A stretch of 64,000 bases of DNA from Phenylobacterium sp. LH3H17 (GTDB lineage: Bacteria > Pseudomonadota > Alphaproteobacteria > Caulobacterales > Caulobacteraceae). The DNA lies in the NCBI RefSeq assembly GCF_024298925.1, contig NZ_CP101283.1, forward strand, positions 2,299,001 to 2,363,000, given 5' to 3'. Each line of letters opens with the position of its first letter. Position 1 is the first letter of the stretch. The notes beneath the pieces are model-generated. The model searched no databases and was not told the origin of the DNA. It was given only the letters and a program-made list of their open reading frames with translations. A program made the translations under genes and the position numbers. Below are positions 45,923 through 54,720 of this stretch, in pieces.

Positions 45923-46598
45923 GGCGCTCGACGAGGCCGGTGCGGGTCAGGGTCAGGACCCGATCGGCCGCCGCGGCGGCGACGTCGGAATGGGTGACCA
46001 GCAAGGCCGCGGCGCCGGACTGGCGCACCTGGCCCGCGAACAGCTCCAGCACCCGGCCGGCGGTCTCGGGATCGAGGTTGCCGGTGGGCTCGTCGGCGAG
46101 GATCAGGCCGGGGCGATGGACCAGCGCACGGGCGATCGCGACCCGCTGCATCTCGCCGCCTGAGAGCTGGTGGGGGAAGTCCCCGGCCCGGCCCGGCAGG
46201 CCAACCGCGTCCAGCATGGCGCCGGCCCGCGCCAGCGCCTCAGCGCCGGGCGCCCGCTGCAGGACCAGCGGCAAGGCCACGTTCTGGCCCAGGGTCAGGT
46301 GCGGCAGGATGTGGAAGGCCTGGAACACGAAGCCGATCCGGTCGCGCCGCAGGCCTGTGCGGGCGTCGTCGTCCAGGGTCTCCAGACCGACGCCGTCGAT
46401 GGCCACCTGGCCGGCGTCGGCGCCGTCCAGCCCGGCGATCAGGTTGAGCAGGGTGGACTTGCCGACCCCGGACTCCCCCATGACCGCCACGAACTCCCCG
46501 GCGTGCAGATCCAGGTCCAGACCCTCGAACAGCACCCGGCCGCCGGGGACCGACTTGGCCAGGGAACGCAGCGATAGGATCGGGGACTCGGCGGCCAT
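45912..46598 (-). CDS. ABC transporter ATP-binding protein (LolD/MacB type)
   Basis: 228 residues from the ATG at 46598 (MAAESPILSLRSL). Walker A GESGVGKST, signature LSGGEMQRVAIARAL, Walker B LILADEPTGNLD are intact. The frame is open to 46661, but the extension has no support. It overlaps the permease start by 11 bases and energises it. Substrate of the pair unknown. Confidence 0.93.
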   Translation of the reverse strand: MAAESPILSLRSLAKSVPGGRVLFEGLDLDLHAGEFVAVMGESGVGKSTLLNLIAGLDGADAGQVAIDGVGLETLDDDARTGLRRDRIGFVFQAFHILPHLTLGQNVALPLVLQRAPGAEALARAGAMLDAVGLPGRAGDFPHQLSGGEMQRVAIARALVHRPGLILADEPTGNLDPETAGRVLELFAGQVRQSGAAALLVTHSDVAAAAADRVLTLTRTGLVERHGG

Positions 46599-46657
46599 CG
46601 GCTTATCTAACCTCGCCTCGCGTCTGTAGTCCTCGACCTTTCGCCGGCCGCCGAGGG

Positions 46658-47470
46658 TCACGCCTCCGCCTTCGCCTCCTCGGCAGGGGCGGGCCGCGCC
46701 GGACGCTTTTGTGCCAGGGCCGCGCAGGAGGCGAAGCCGATGGAGCCCTCTTCGTCATATAGCCGGCACTCGCCGACCGCCACGCCGTCGGTGGCGTCAT
46801 GATAGGCGCTCTCGAAGCCGATCCACTCCGTGCGCGGCATCCGGTGCAGATAGACGGTGACGTCGGAATTGATGAAGGCCAGGCCCTGGTCGGAGGCATG
46901 GGCGGCGGGGCTGGCGAAGTCGGCGGCGACGGCGACGCGCTGGAACGGAGTGAGCGGCTCGCCCTCGACGATGTCGCGGACCTCGCTCATCCACATGCGA
47001 CGCTGGCCGCCCTGGCCGAAGCCGCCGCTGATCGGCCGAGTGGACCACATCTTGCCCATGGGTCCGCTCGAAGGATCCGGCGCCGGGATGGCGGCGGGCT
47101 TGGGGACATCCCACTCCGGCGCCTTCCAGACCTTGCCCTCGGGATTCTCGGTGCGGCGCAGGAACTGACAGGTCGCCTTGGCCATGCTGACGCCGCCGGA
47201 GATGAACTCCGCCTCGGCCACCCGAATGCGGCCGCCCTCGCGGATCAGCCGGGTGGTCACCTCGATGGGATCGAAGCCCGGCAGCCGGTACATGTCGACC
47301 GTCAGGCGGGCCGGCAGGAAGTCCGGGTCGCCGTGTTTGCGTTCCAGCTCGAAGCCCAGCAGGCCGACGATTACGCGGCCGTGCAGGGAGTTGGGGTTCC
47401 AGGGGCCTCGGCCGGCGGGGGTGGGGACGTAATGGTCCCCGTCTCGTTTGAAAAATGGTTCGTTTGTCAT
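46658..47470 (-). CDS. Thioesterase-family protein (TesB-like double hotdog)
   Basis: 270 residues. The N-terminal hotdog shows HGRVIVGLLGFELER and ARLTVDMYR; the C-terminal hotdog contains FINSDVTVYLHRMP and EWIGFESAYHDATDGVAVGECRLYDEEG. Such proteins hydrolyse acyl-CoAs. A 59-base gap separates it from the ATPase gene. Acyl preference unknown. Confidence 0.85.
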   Translation of the reverse strand: MTNEPFFKRDGDHYVPTPAGRGPWNPNSLHGRVIVGLLGFELERKHGDPDFLPARLTVDMYRLPGFDPIEVTTRLIREGGRIRVAEAEFISGGVSMAKATCQFLRRTENPEGKVWKAPEWDVPKPAAIPAPDPSSGPMGKMWSTRPISGGFGQGGQRRMWMSEVRDIVEGEPLTPFQRVAVAADFASPAAHASDQGLAFINSDVTVYLHRMPRTEWIGFESAYHDATDGVAVGECRLYDEEGSIGFASCAALAQKRPARPAPAEEAKAEA

Positions 47471-47504
47471 GGCGCGGGACCATGACGGATTCCCGATCCT
47501 AGAA

Positions 47505-47915
47505 CTAGGCCGCCGTTTCTCTGTGGATCGCGGCGTCGAGGCCCACGAGAAGTTCGTCCCAAGCCGCGGCCACAGGGGGGGTCCAATCCTCGCCCAACAG
47601 GTCGCGCATCGTCTCCATCACGGTGGCGAAGAAGGTGGTGAACACCTTGGGCGGCACGCCAATGCCCTCATGGTTGATGATTTCGGCGCGGACCATGTTG
47701 GCGCCGAACGCCCCCTCGCTGGAGAAGTCCAGCAAGGTCCGGAAGACGACGGCCAGCATCTCGCCGCGTGCCGCGCCGGTCTTGTCGCCGATGAACAGCT
47801 CGGCCATTTCGGGGCTCTTGGCGAACAGCCGGTCATAGACCGCCTGCGTCGGATCTCCGTGGCGCTCAGCGACCTCCTCGAGGCTCCAGGCGATGAGATT
47901 TGTTTCGTCGGTCAT
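47505..47915 (-). CDS. Single-domain globin-like protein
   Basis: 136 residues fitting a bacterial haemoglobin: VYDRLFAKSPEMAELF for the A-C helices, a candidate proximal histidine H82 in INHEGIGVPP, and the H-helix WDELLVGLDAAI. Haem binding is inferred from this histidine. It lacks the FAD/NAD reductase domain of flavohaemoglobins. Role in NO or oxygen chemistry is possible. Confidence 0.8.
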   Translation of the reverse strand: MTDETNLIAWSLEEVAERHGDPTQAVYDRLFAKSPEMAELFIGDKTGAARGEMLAVVFRTLLDFSSEGAFGANMVRAEIINHEGIGVPPKVFTTFFATVMETMRDLLGEDWTPPVAAAWDELLVGLDAAIHRETAA

Positions 47916-47983
47916 AATTTGCGCGGCTCGATCTGCTCAGACGAAGGTCCGGTTGGCGAATTTCAGACTTGGCAGAATAGTTG

Positions 47984-50098
47984 ATGCGTTTTTCGTTGCT
48001 TGGAAAGCTGGCCGCAGGCGCCATGTTGAGCACCATGTCAGCCTTCCCTGCGCTCGCCCTGTCCGATCCCAACGACCCATACGTCTATATGGAGGAGATC
48101 GAGGGCGCGAGAGCCATGGCCTTCGCGCGCGCAGAAAACGCCCGCTCCCTGCCCTTGCTGCAGAATGACCCGCGCTATTCCAAGCTCTATGCCGACGCGC
48201 TCACCATCGCCACGGCCAAGGATCGGATTCCCGGCATGGGCTTCGCCGGCGACGGGAGCCTCCGCAACTACTGGCAGGACGCCGAACACGTCCGCGGGGT
48301 CTGGCGTTCAACCGACCTCGACAGCTACCGGACCGGCAAGCCCGCCTGGAGGACGATCCTCGACCTCGACGCCCTGGCCAAGACCGAGGGCAAGAACTGG
48401 GTCTGGAAGGGCGCAGATTGCCTGGCGCCGGACGACAGGATCTGCCTGGTCTCGCTCTCCGACGGTGGCAAGGACGCCGTCGAGGTCCGCGAGTTCGACA
48501 CGGCGAACGGCCGGTTCGTGAAGGACGGCTTCTTCCTGCCGCAGGGAAAGCACCGGTTCGCCTGGGTCGACGCCGACACCTTGGCGGTTGCCACCGAATG
48601 GGCCAAGGGCGAGGTCACCACCTCCGGCTACCCCTACATCATCAAGCTGGTGAAGCGCGGCCGGCCACTCGCCGAAGCGACCGAGGTGTTCCGCGGCAAG
48701 TCCGAGGACGGCGGCTACGGCGTCTCGCCCATCGCGCTGCGCGATGCGGACGGCCGGCTGCAGGCCCTGATCGCCTTCCGGCCGCTCGATACCTTCAACG
48801 CCGAACATCATCTGCTCGGGGACGCCGGGGCGACCAAGCTGCCGGTTCCGCTGAAGTCGTCCATCCAGGGCCTGATCGACGGCCAGATGCTGCTGACGCT
48901 GGAGCAGGACTGGGTAGCGCATGAGGGAAAGTCGGGCGACCTGCTCGCGCTCGACCTCCAGAAGCTCAAGACCGACGCGGCCAATACCCGTCCGACCTTG
49001 ATCCTGCGCCCCTCACAGAGCCAGGCGATCGAACAGGTGGCCACCACCCGCAACCGACTGGTCGTCGCCCTCTATGAAAATGTGAAGGGCGGCATCCTCA
49101 GCTTCAGTCACGGCCCCAAGGGTTGGACCTCGACCAAGCTCGACCTGCCCCGGGACGCCTCGATCGGCGTCGCCTCGGCGTCGGACCGCGATGACAGGCT
49201 GCTGCTGTCGGTGGCGGGCTTCCTCATGCCCTCCACCCAGGTGCTGGCCGACGCCACCACCGGAACGACGGAGACCCTGCGCACCCTGCCCGCCCGCTTC
49301 GACGCTTCGAAGCACGTGGTCAAACAGCACTGGGCGACCTCGAAGGACGGGACGAAGGTTCCCTACTTCGTTGTCCGGCCGAAGGACCTGAAGCCGGACG
49401 GCTCGGCGCCCACCCTGCTCTACGCCTATGGCGGCTTCCAGGTGTCGCAGACGCCCGGTTACGCCGCCTCGGTCGGCAAGCTCTGGCTTGAGCGTGGCGG
49501 GGTCTATGTGATCGCCAACATCCGGGGCGGCGGCGAGTTTGGGCCTCGCTGGCACGAGGCGGGCCTGAAACTGAACCGCATGCGGGTCTATGACGACTTC
49601 TTCGCCGTCTCCGAGGACCTGATCGCGCGCAAGATCACCAGTCCCGCCAAGCTGGGGATCATGGGCGGCTCCAACGGCGGTCTGCTGATGGGCGTGGCGC
49701 TCACCCTGCGGCCGGAGCTCTACAAGGCCATCGTCGTCCAGGTGCCGCTGTTCGACATGATCGGCTACACCCACATCGGCGCCGGGGCCTCTTGGGTCGG
49801 CGAGTACGGCGATCCGGCCAATCCAGAAGAGCGCAAGGTGATCGACACCTATTCGCCCTACCAGCTCCTGGCCAAGGGCAAGCCCTATCCGAAGGTCTTT
49901 CTGGAGACCTCGACCAAGGACGACCGGGTCCATCCAGCCCACGCCCGCAAGGCCGCCGCGCGCCTCAAGGAGCTGGGCTACGACTACCTCTATTACGAGA
50001 ACATCGACGGCGGCCACGCCGCGGCGGCCAACCTCAACGAGACCGCCAAGCGCCAGGCGCTGGAGTACACCTACCTGACGCAGCAGTTGATGGACTGA
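47984..50098 (+). CDS. Prolyl oligopeptidase family serine peptidase (S9)
   Basis: 704 residues with a signal-like N-terminus (GKLAAGAMLSTMSAFPALA), a beta-propeller domain (about 60-430) and a C-terminal alpha/beta-hydrolase domain with the triad S563 (GGSNGGLL), D646/D647 region (STKDDRVHPA) and H678 (GGHAAA). Cleaves short peptides after proline; periplasmic if the leader is cut. A TTG lies one codon upstream of the ATG at 47984; ATG preferred. Confidence 0.93.
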   Translation: MRFSLLGKLAAGAMLSTMSAFPALALSDPNDPYVYMEEIEGARAMAFARAENARSLPLLQNDPRYSKLYADALTIATAKDRIPGMGFAGDGSLRNYWQDAEHVRGVWRSTDLDSYRTGKPAWRTILDLDALAKTEGKNWVWKGADCLAPDDRICLVSLSDGGKDAVEVREFDTANGRFVKDGFFLPQGKHRFAWVDADTLAVATEWAKGEVTTSGYPYIIKLVKRGRPLAEATEVFRGKSEDGGYGVSPIALRDADGRLQALIAFRPLDTFNAEHHLLGDAGATKLPVPLKSSIQGLIDGQMLLTLEQDWVAHEGKSGDLLALDLQKLKTDAANTRPTLILRPSQSQAIEQVATTRNRLVVALYENVKGGILSFSHGPKGWTSTKLDLPRDASIGVASASDRDDRLLLSVAGFLMPSTQVLADATTGTTETLRTLPARFDASKHVVKQHWATSKDGTKVPYFVVRPKDLKPDGSAPTLLYAYGGFQVSQTPGYAASVGKLWLERGGVYVIANIRGGGEFGPRWHEAGLKLNRMRVYDDFFAVSEDLIARKITSPAKLGIMGGSNGGLLMGVALTLRPELYKAIVVQVPLFDMIGYTHIGAGASWVGEYGDPANPEERKVIDTYSPYQLLAKGKPYPKVFLETSTKDDRVHPAHARKAAARLKELGYDYLYYENIDGGHAAAANLNETAKRQALEYTYLTQQLMD

Positions 50099-50125
50099 CG
50101 CCGACGGGAGCGCTCCGGCGCTCCT

Positions 50126-51184
50126 TCAATCGTCGTTGGACGGCCGCGGATCGATGTTGACCAGCGCGATCCTGGCGCCCGGCGCGGCGTCCGAGGCCGT
50201 CAGCTGGGCGCGAAGCTGCTTGCCCAGGGCTTCGACGACACTGGTGCCGAGGCCGACGCGGGTGCTGTGCGAGGCCGGCGGCTTGCCGATCCCGTCGTCG
50301 GTGACCGACAAGGTCCAGCCGGGCTGGGGCAGCTCATAGTCGACCAGCACCTCGCCCTCCCGGCCATCCGGGAAGGCGTGCTTCAGGGCGTTGATCACCA
50401 GTTCGGTGACGATCAGACCCAGGCTGACGGCTTCCTGGGACGTGACGGTAGCCGTGTCGGATCGCACGCTCAGGGTCAGCGGCCGTGACTCGCGGATCAT
50501 TGACGAGGCCAGGCTCTCGCACAGCTTGGTCAGGTAGGGGCCGACCTCCACCTCGCCCAGGCTTGCCTGCAGGTGCTGCTGCACGGCGGCGACCGACATG
50601 ACGCGGTCGTGGGCGTCGTGCAGGTGCCGGCGGGTTTCCTCGGACTTCACGGTCCGGGCCTTCAGCAGCAGGACGCTGGCGATGATCTGCAGGCTGTTGG
50701 CGATGCGGTGCTGCATCTCCTGCATCAGGACCGCGCGCTCCCGCAGCAGGGTGTCCTTCTCCAGCAGCAGCGCCACGTTCAGGTGCTCGACCCTGCGGAC
50801 GTCGGTGACGTCGTGAACGACCATCAGGACCCGGTGGCGCTCGGCCCCCACATGGTTGAGGTTCTGCACATTGACGACCAGTCGACGAGGGGGAACACCT
50901 TCCCGAACGAGATCGGTCTCGTAGTCGCCCAAATCCATCCCGTCGGCCAGGGCGTTATCCAGCAGGACGTGCAGCTGGGCGATGTCCCACTCCCCTTCGC
51001 CCAGGTTGGCCAGATTGGCCCCCTCAGCGCCCTTAGCCAGAATGTCGAAGGCCGTGCAGAACGAGGGGCTGGCGTGAACGACGAGCCCGTGGCCGTCGAA
51101 CAGCAAAAGCGGGACCGGAGACGTGTCGATCAGCGCGCCCGCCAAGCTCGCAGCGCCAATCAGCCGATTGTAGGCTTCGGCCAC
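50126..51184 (-). CDS. PAS-containing sensor histidine kinase (HisKA_2/HWE type)
   Basis: 352 residues, no membrane segment. A PAS-like domain covers about 18-130, then the phosphoacceptor H159 in QEMQHRIANSLQIIASVL, characteristic of HisKA_2, and an ATPase domain with N265 (ELVINALKHAF) and the D-G-G motif TDDGIGKP. GTG start at 51184. No response regulator is adjacent, so it is an orphan. Similar alphaproteobacterial kinases feed the general stress response, which is inference here. Confidence 0.9.
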   Translation of the reverse strand: MAEAYNRLIGAASLAGALIDTSPVPLLLFDGHGLVVHASPSFCTAFDILAKGAEGANLANLGEGEWDIAQLHVLLDNALADGMDLGDYETDLVREGVPPRRLVVNVQNLNHVGAERHRVLMVVHDVTDVRRVEHLNVALLLEKDTLLRERAVLMQEMQHRIANSLQIIASVLLLKARTVKSEETRRHLHDAHDRVMSVAAVQQHLQASLGEVEVGPYLTKLCESLASSMIRESRPLTLSVRSDTATVTSQEAVSLGLIVTELVINALKHAFPDGREGEVLVDYELPQPGWTLSVTDDGIGKPPASHSTRVGLGTSVVEALGKQLRAQLTASDAAPGARIALVNIDPRPSNDD

Positions 51185-51274
51185 TCGGGCCTCCTAGGCG
51201 GCTTGGGGCCCGCGATGCGAAAGCCTTCATGGACGCAGATACTACCCTAGCACGGGCGCACCAAACGGCCGCGC

Positions 51275-51730
51275 TTATTCGGGCGCGCCCGGCCCCGGGC
51301 GCGTCTCGACGCTCCTCGCATCCACGACCTCGCCGCATTCTGAGCAGGTCTGGACGGCATGGAAGTCATGGCCGCAGACCTTGTGCCGGTGCAGCAGCGG
51401 CGGGCCGGCCCGGCTGGCATAGTGCCGGTCGCCCCAGTGGACGATGGCCATGACCACAGGGTGCAGCTCCATCCCCTTCTCGGTCAGCCGGTATTCGAAG
51501 CGGGTCGGGTTGTCCTGGTAGGGAACGCGTTTCAGCACACCCTCCTCCACGAGGTGCTTCAGCCGATCGGCGACGATGGTCCGCGAGATGCCCAGGCGCT
51601 CCTGGAAGGCCTCGAACCGACGCACCCCCAGGAAACAGTCGCGCAGGATCATCAGGGTCCAGCGGTCGCCGATCACCGCCACCGAGCGGGCGATGGAGCA
51701 TGGCTGCTGGGCCAGTTCGTTCCACTTCAT
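51275..51730 (-). CDS. HxlR-family transcriptional regulator
   Basis: 151 residues. The winged-helix shows CSIARSVAVIGDRWTLMILRD, RRFEAFQERLGISRTIVADR and RFEYRLTEKGMELHPVV. After it, a C-terminal tail carries cysteines (VCGHDF, CSECGE) that could bind zinc or sense oxidation. I chose the ATG at 51730; an in-frame upstream ATG would place the inverted repeat 51748-51773 inside the coding part. Divergent from the SDR gene, its probable target. Confidence 0.9.
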   Translation of the reverse strand: MKWNELAQQPCSIARSVAVIGDRWTLMILRDCFLGVRRFEAFQERLGISRTIVADRLKHLVEEGVLKRVPYQDNPTRFEYRLTEKGMELHPVVMAIVHWGDRHYASRAGPPLLHRHKVCGHDFHAVQTCSECGEVVDARSVETRPGPGAPE

Positions 51731-51747
51731 CGGCGGCCTTCCCCGCT

Positions 51748-51773
51748 CCCCGTCAATCCGATCATTGACGGGG
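51748..51773. promoter_or_regulatory. Perfect 10-base inverted repeat, probable HxlR operator
   Basis: CCCCGTCAAT (51748-51757) and ATTGACGGGG (51764-51773) are perfect complements around a 6-base centre. It lies 18 bases upstream of the hxlR start, in the 96-base divergent gap with the SDR gene (starts 51827). HxlR proteins bind such dyads; assignment to this regulator is positional. Confidence 0.6.
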
Positions 51774-51826
51774 TCCAGATTCGATACCATGGTCCGTCCA
51801 GAAAATAAACTTACTGGAGTGAGGAC

Positions 51827-52555
51827 ATGGCCGGGGTCTGTCTTGTAATCGGCGCCGGGGACGGGGTCGGGGGCGCCATCGCCACGGCATTCGCGGCCGA
51901 AGGCTTCGAGGTCTGCATCACTCGGCGGGCGCGCAATCTCGATCAGCTGGAAGCCCTGGCCCAGTCCATGCGCGACGCCGGCGGCAGGGCCCGGGCCTTC
52001 GGGGTCGACGCCCGGTCCGAGGACGAGATGGTCGCGCTGTTCGCGCAGATCGAGCGCGAGGTCGGTCCCCTGGAGGTGGTGGTGTTCAATATCGGAGCCA
52101 ACGTCCGCTTCGAGCTGACCGAGACCACCGCCAGGGTGTTCCACAAGGTCTGGGAGATGGCCTGTTTCGCGGGCTTCCTGACCGGGCGCGAGGCCGCCAA
52201 GGCGATGCTGCCACGCGGCCGCGGCACCATCCTGTTCACCGGCGCCTCGGCCTCGATGCGCGGCCGCCAGGGGTTCTCGGCCTTCTCGGCGGCCAAGCAA
52301 GCCCTGCGCGCGGTGGCCCAGACGGCGGCCAAGGAGCTGGGCCCCCAGGGAATCCACGTGGCCCACGTGGTGGTCGACGGGGCCATCGACGGGGTCTTCG
52401 CCCGCACCAACATCGCCGATCGCGAGGAGCGGCTGGCCCGCGACAACATCCTCAAGCCCGAGGAGATCGCCACGAACTATGTGTGGCTCCACAAGCAACA
52501 CCGCTCGGCCTGGACGCATGAACTGGACCTGCGCCCCTGGTCCGAGAGCTGGTGA
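51827..52555 (+). CDS. SDR-family oxidoreductase with Phe at the catalytic Tyr position
   Basis: 242 residues. The cofactor loop is GAGDGVG (9-15), the NAG-like motif is NIGA (88-91), the catalytic Ser is S141 (TGASAS), but the YxxxK box reads F153-SAA-K157. The Tyr to Phe change appears to be a trait of a subgroup of SDRs and could mean another acid or a changed reaction. The DsbA-family gene follows 11 bases after its stop, making a pair controlled by the divergent HxlR gene. Confidence 0.88.
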   Translation: MAGVCLVIGAGDGVGGAIATAFAAEGFEVCITRRARNLDQLEALAQSMRDAGGRARAFGVDARSEDEMVALFAQIEREVGPLEVVVFNIGANVRFELTETTARVFHKVWEMACFAGFLTGREAAKAMLPRGRGTILFTGASASMRGRQGFSAFSAAKQALRAVAQTAAKELGPQGIHVAHVVVDGAIDGVFARTNIADREERLARDNILKPEEIATNYVWLHKQHRSAWTHELDLRPWSESW

Positions 52556-52566
52556 GGGAGGACATC

Positions 52567-53169
52567 ATGGGAAAGACCGTCGAGTTCATTTTCGATTTCG
52601 CCAGCCCCAACGGCTACATGGCCCACTGCGTCCTGCCCGACATCGCCAGGCGGACCGGGGCGGAGATCAAGATCACGCCCTGCCTGCTGGGCGGGCTGTT
52701 CAAGCTGACCGGCAACCAGGCGCCGATGACCGCCTTCGGCGACGTCCAGGGCAAGCTGGCCTACGAGGCCCTGGAGAGCCGCCGGTTCATCGCCCGGCAC
52801 GGTCTGAGCCGGTACAAGTTCAATCCGCATTTCCCAATCAACACCCTGCTGATCATGCGCGGCATGGTCGCGGCCCGGCGGATGGGGGTGGAGGCGGCCT
52901 ATACCGCAGCGGTCTTCGCCGCCATGTGGGAGCGTGGCCTGAAGATGGACGATCCTCAGGTCGTGGCCCAGGTGCTGACAGAGGCGGGACTCGATGCCCG
53001 CGCCCTGCTGGAGGCCACTCAGGATCCCGAGGTCAAGGCCGAGCTGATGGCCAACACCGAGGCCGCCGCGGCCCGCGGCGCCTTCGGCATCCCCACCTTC
53101 TTCGTCGGCGAGGAGATGTTCTTCGGCAAGGAGCGCCTGGGCCAAGTGGAGGAAGAGCTGGCAAGCTGA
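52567..53169 (+). CDS. DsbA-family protein, 2-hydroxychromene-2-carboxylate isomerase-like
   Basis: 200 residues with a thioredoxin fold and large helical insertion (kappa-GST/HCCA isomerase type): FIFDFASPNGYMAH, ITPCLLGGLFKLTGN, and the cis-Pro loop GAFGIPTFFVGEEMFFG. The usual CxxC is replaced by SPNG, so it is not a disulfide oxidase but may use glutathione. ATG 52567 has GGGAGGAC upstream; the in-frame GTG at 52552 overlaps the SDR end. Confidence 0.9.
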   Translation: MGKTVEFIFDFASPNGYMAHCVLPDIARRTGAEIKITPCLLGGLFKLTGNQAPMTAFGDVQGKLAYEALESRRFIARHGLSRYKFNPHFPINTLLIMRGMVAARRMGVEAAYTAAVFAAMWERGLKMDDPQVVAQVLTEAGLDARALLEATQDPEVKAELMANTEAAAARGAFGIPTFFVGEEMFFGKERLGQVEEELAS

Positions 53170-53505
53170 GCGCGACATGGTCGACCGCAAGTGAACGACA
53201 ATATTTGCGCTGTCGCCGGGGCATCGCCAAGGTTCAGTGGGAATTGTTCATGCCGCCATGGCCTGGGAATCCCGTGTTTTCGGACCCCCGATACGTCATC
53301 GAAGACTCATAACGGACGGAGAGAATCGGCGAGCGGGAGTCGCTGGAGGTTTCGAAAAAATGAGCAATTTCCAGAATAACGCGGACATTCAGGCCCTTTG
53401 CCTGTAGATAACTTGTCACACTCGAGGTCTGTGGATTCTCGCGCCGGCGCTGGTCGCCGGCCGCACCCCCATTCCACAACCCCGTCTCGACAAGGAGCAG
53501 CCCCC
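53170..53505. other. 336-base gene-poor gap
   Basis: No convincing gene. The sequence is somewhat less GC-rich than the flanks. Short open frames on both strands have unlike codon use and no ribosome sites, except the CAAGGAG before the next gene. I see no hairpin with a U tract, no tRNA and no repeat. It probably holds the promoter of the downstream small genes. Confidence 0.6.
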
Positions 53506-53721
53506 ATGGCCACCCGCGACGCATTCATCCGAGCCGTCTTCACCGTGGCGCGTCATGACGACAAGTGGGCCGTGGAACACGAAGGCCAGTACTTCGATCA
53601 TTCCATCGACAAGGAAGAGGCCAAGGCCGCCGCCAATCGCCGCGCGCGCGCCGCCCAGGATGCCGGCCGGCCGTGCCAGGTCCGGGTCACCGGCGAGCAC
53701 GGCTTCTTCGCCGCCGCCTGA
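53506..53721 (+). CDS. DUF2188-like small protein
   Basis: 71 residues: FTVARHDDKWAVEHEGQYF, then DKEEAKAAANRRARAAQDAG, and VRVTGEHG. The hydrophobic-His ... W-V ... EG ... A-rich helix order fits the DUF2188 family (function unknown). ATG 53506 follows CAAGGAGCAGCC, a good Shine-Dalgarno. The open frame further up to 53398 is not supported. Confidence 0.8.
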   Translation: MATRDAFIRAVFTVARHDDKWAVEHEGQYFDHSIDKEEAKAAANRRARAAQDAGRPCQVRVTGEHGFFAAA

Positions 53722-53748
53722 ACCGCCATTTCAACCGAGATCTAGCCG

Positions 53749-54036
53749 ATGAGCCAGCCCGTGAGCCAAGACATTCCGCTGCAGCGCCCCGCCTTCGTGG
53801 CGCCGAAGTCGATGGCGGAGACCTTCCGCAAGGCGATCGAGGCCGCGGAGCAATCCGGCACGTCGCGCGACGACATGACCCTGCACCTGACCCTGCGCGA
53901 CGCCTCCAACATTCGACGCGACAACCGGATTCCGGTGTCGGACCTGAGCTTCGCCAACGGTGAGATGCGCCTGCTGAAGGTGAAGGTCGTGACCGGCGGA
54001 GTCGACGTCAGCAAGCTGGACCTCGGCGGGTCCTGA
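53749..54036 (+). CDS. Hypothetical protein (95 aa)
   Basis: Soluble protein with an N-terminal disordered stretch, a helix (AETFRKAIEAAEQSG) and a beta-rich end (MTLHLTLRDASN; MRLLKVKVVTGGVDVSKL). No family recognised. It follows the DUF2188-like gene after 27 bases, possibly same transcript, and converges on the flavoprotein gene. Confidence 0.65.
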   Translation: MSQPVSQDIPLQRPAFVAPKSMAETFRKAIEAAEQSGTSRDDMTLHLTLRDASNIRRDNRIPVSDLSFANGEMRLLKVKVVTGGVDVSKLDLGGS

Positions 54037-54043
54037 TCGGCCG

Positions 54044-54622
54044 CTATCGCCGGCGCGGCGGGACCACGTCGGCAAAGGCCTCGAAGCTTTTCCACGCCGG
54101 CTCGACCGGCGGCGCGTCGGCCTTCGGCGTGTAGGTGGACGGCTCGACCACCTGCAGCGACGGGATGTAGCGCGGGCAGTTCGGGAAGATGTCCGTCGGA
54201 CGGACCTTGACCAGCAACTGTGCGCCCGGAATGCCGACGATGCGTGGATCGTCCTGCGAGACGCTGGCCGTTCCGTTGACCCGCAGACGCTGCGGCTTCT
54301 CGCCCATGGCGATGAACAGCAGGCCCACATGGGGGTTGGCTGCGATATTGCCGAGGCTCTTGAACATCCCGTTGCCGTCATAGTCCGGGAAGATCAGCTC
54401 GTCGGCGGCAGCCACCTGGACGAACCCGACGGGCCCGCCCTTGAAGGAGCAGTCGGGCCGGCCTTCCACGTCGGCCGTGGCCAGGAAGAAGAAGCTTTGC
54501 GCCGCGATGAAGGCGCCGTCAGCCTCGTTGAAAACCTTCCGGCGCAAGGTCTCTTCCAGCCGGTCGGCCAGGGCCCTGCTGCCGAAGGCGTCTTGCAGAT
54601 CGCGATTGCCTTGATGGTACAT
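54044..54622 (-). CDS. PPOX-class FMN-dependent flavoprotein
   Basis: 192 residues, pyridoxamine-5'-phosphate-oxidase-like split barrel: SFFFLATADVEGRPDCSFKG, VGFVQVAAADELIFPDYDGN, GNIAANPHVGLLFI, RLRVNGTASV. This resembles the MSMEG_1061-like subgroup. FMN or F420-type cofactor use and substrate are not deducible. Lies across 98 bases from the divergent DUF3667 gene. Confidence 0.88.
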   Translation of the reverse strand: MYHQGNRDLQDAFGSRALADRLEETLRRKVFNEADGAFIAAQSFFFLATADVEGRPDCSFKGGPVGFVQVAAADELIFPDYDGNGMFKSLGNIAANPHVGLLFIAMGEKPQRLRVNGTASVSQDDPRIVGIPGAQLLVKVRPTDIFPNCPRYIPSLQVVEPSTYTPKADAPPVEPAWKSFEAFADVVPPRRR

Positions 54623-54720
54623 ATGACCCTCCCGTCACCGGCGCAGCGCCATCCTACGCCCGTTGGCCGGTGCGGCGAACGCCTGTAACAATCCCACCGC
54701 TTTCGTGACGGGGGTCGCCC

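Noticed and set aside
51290..51303. GC-rich dyad at the 3' end of hxlR
   Set aside because: It is coding (Pro-Gly-rich C-terminus) and has no U tract, so terminator function is not supported.
53191..53379. Short open frames on both strands in the 53.2-53.5 kb gap
   Set aside because: Atypical codon use, no Shine-Dalgarno and no recognisable sequence pattern.
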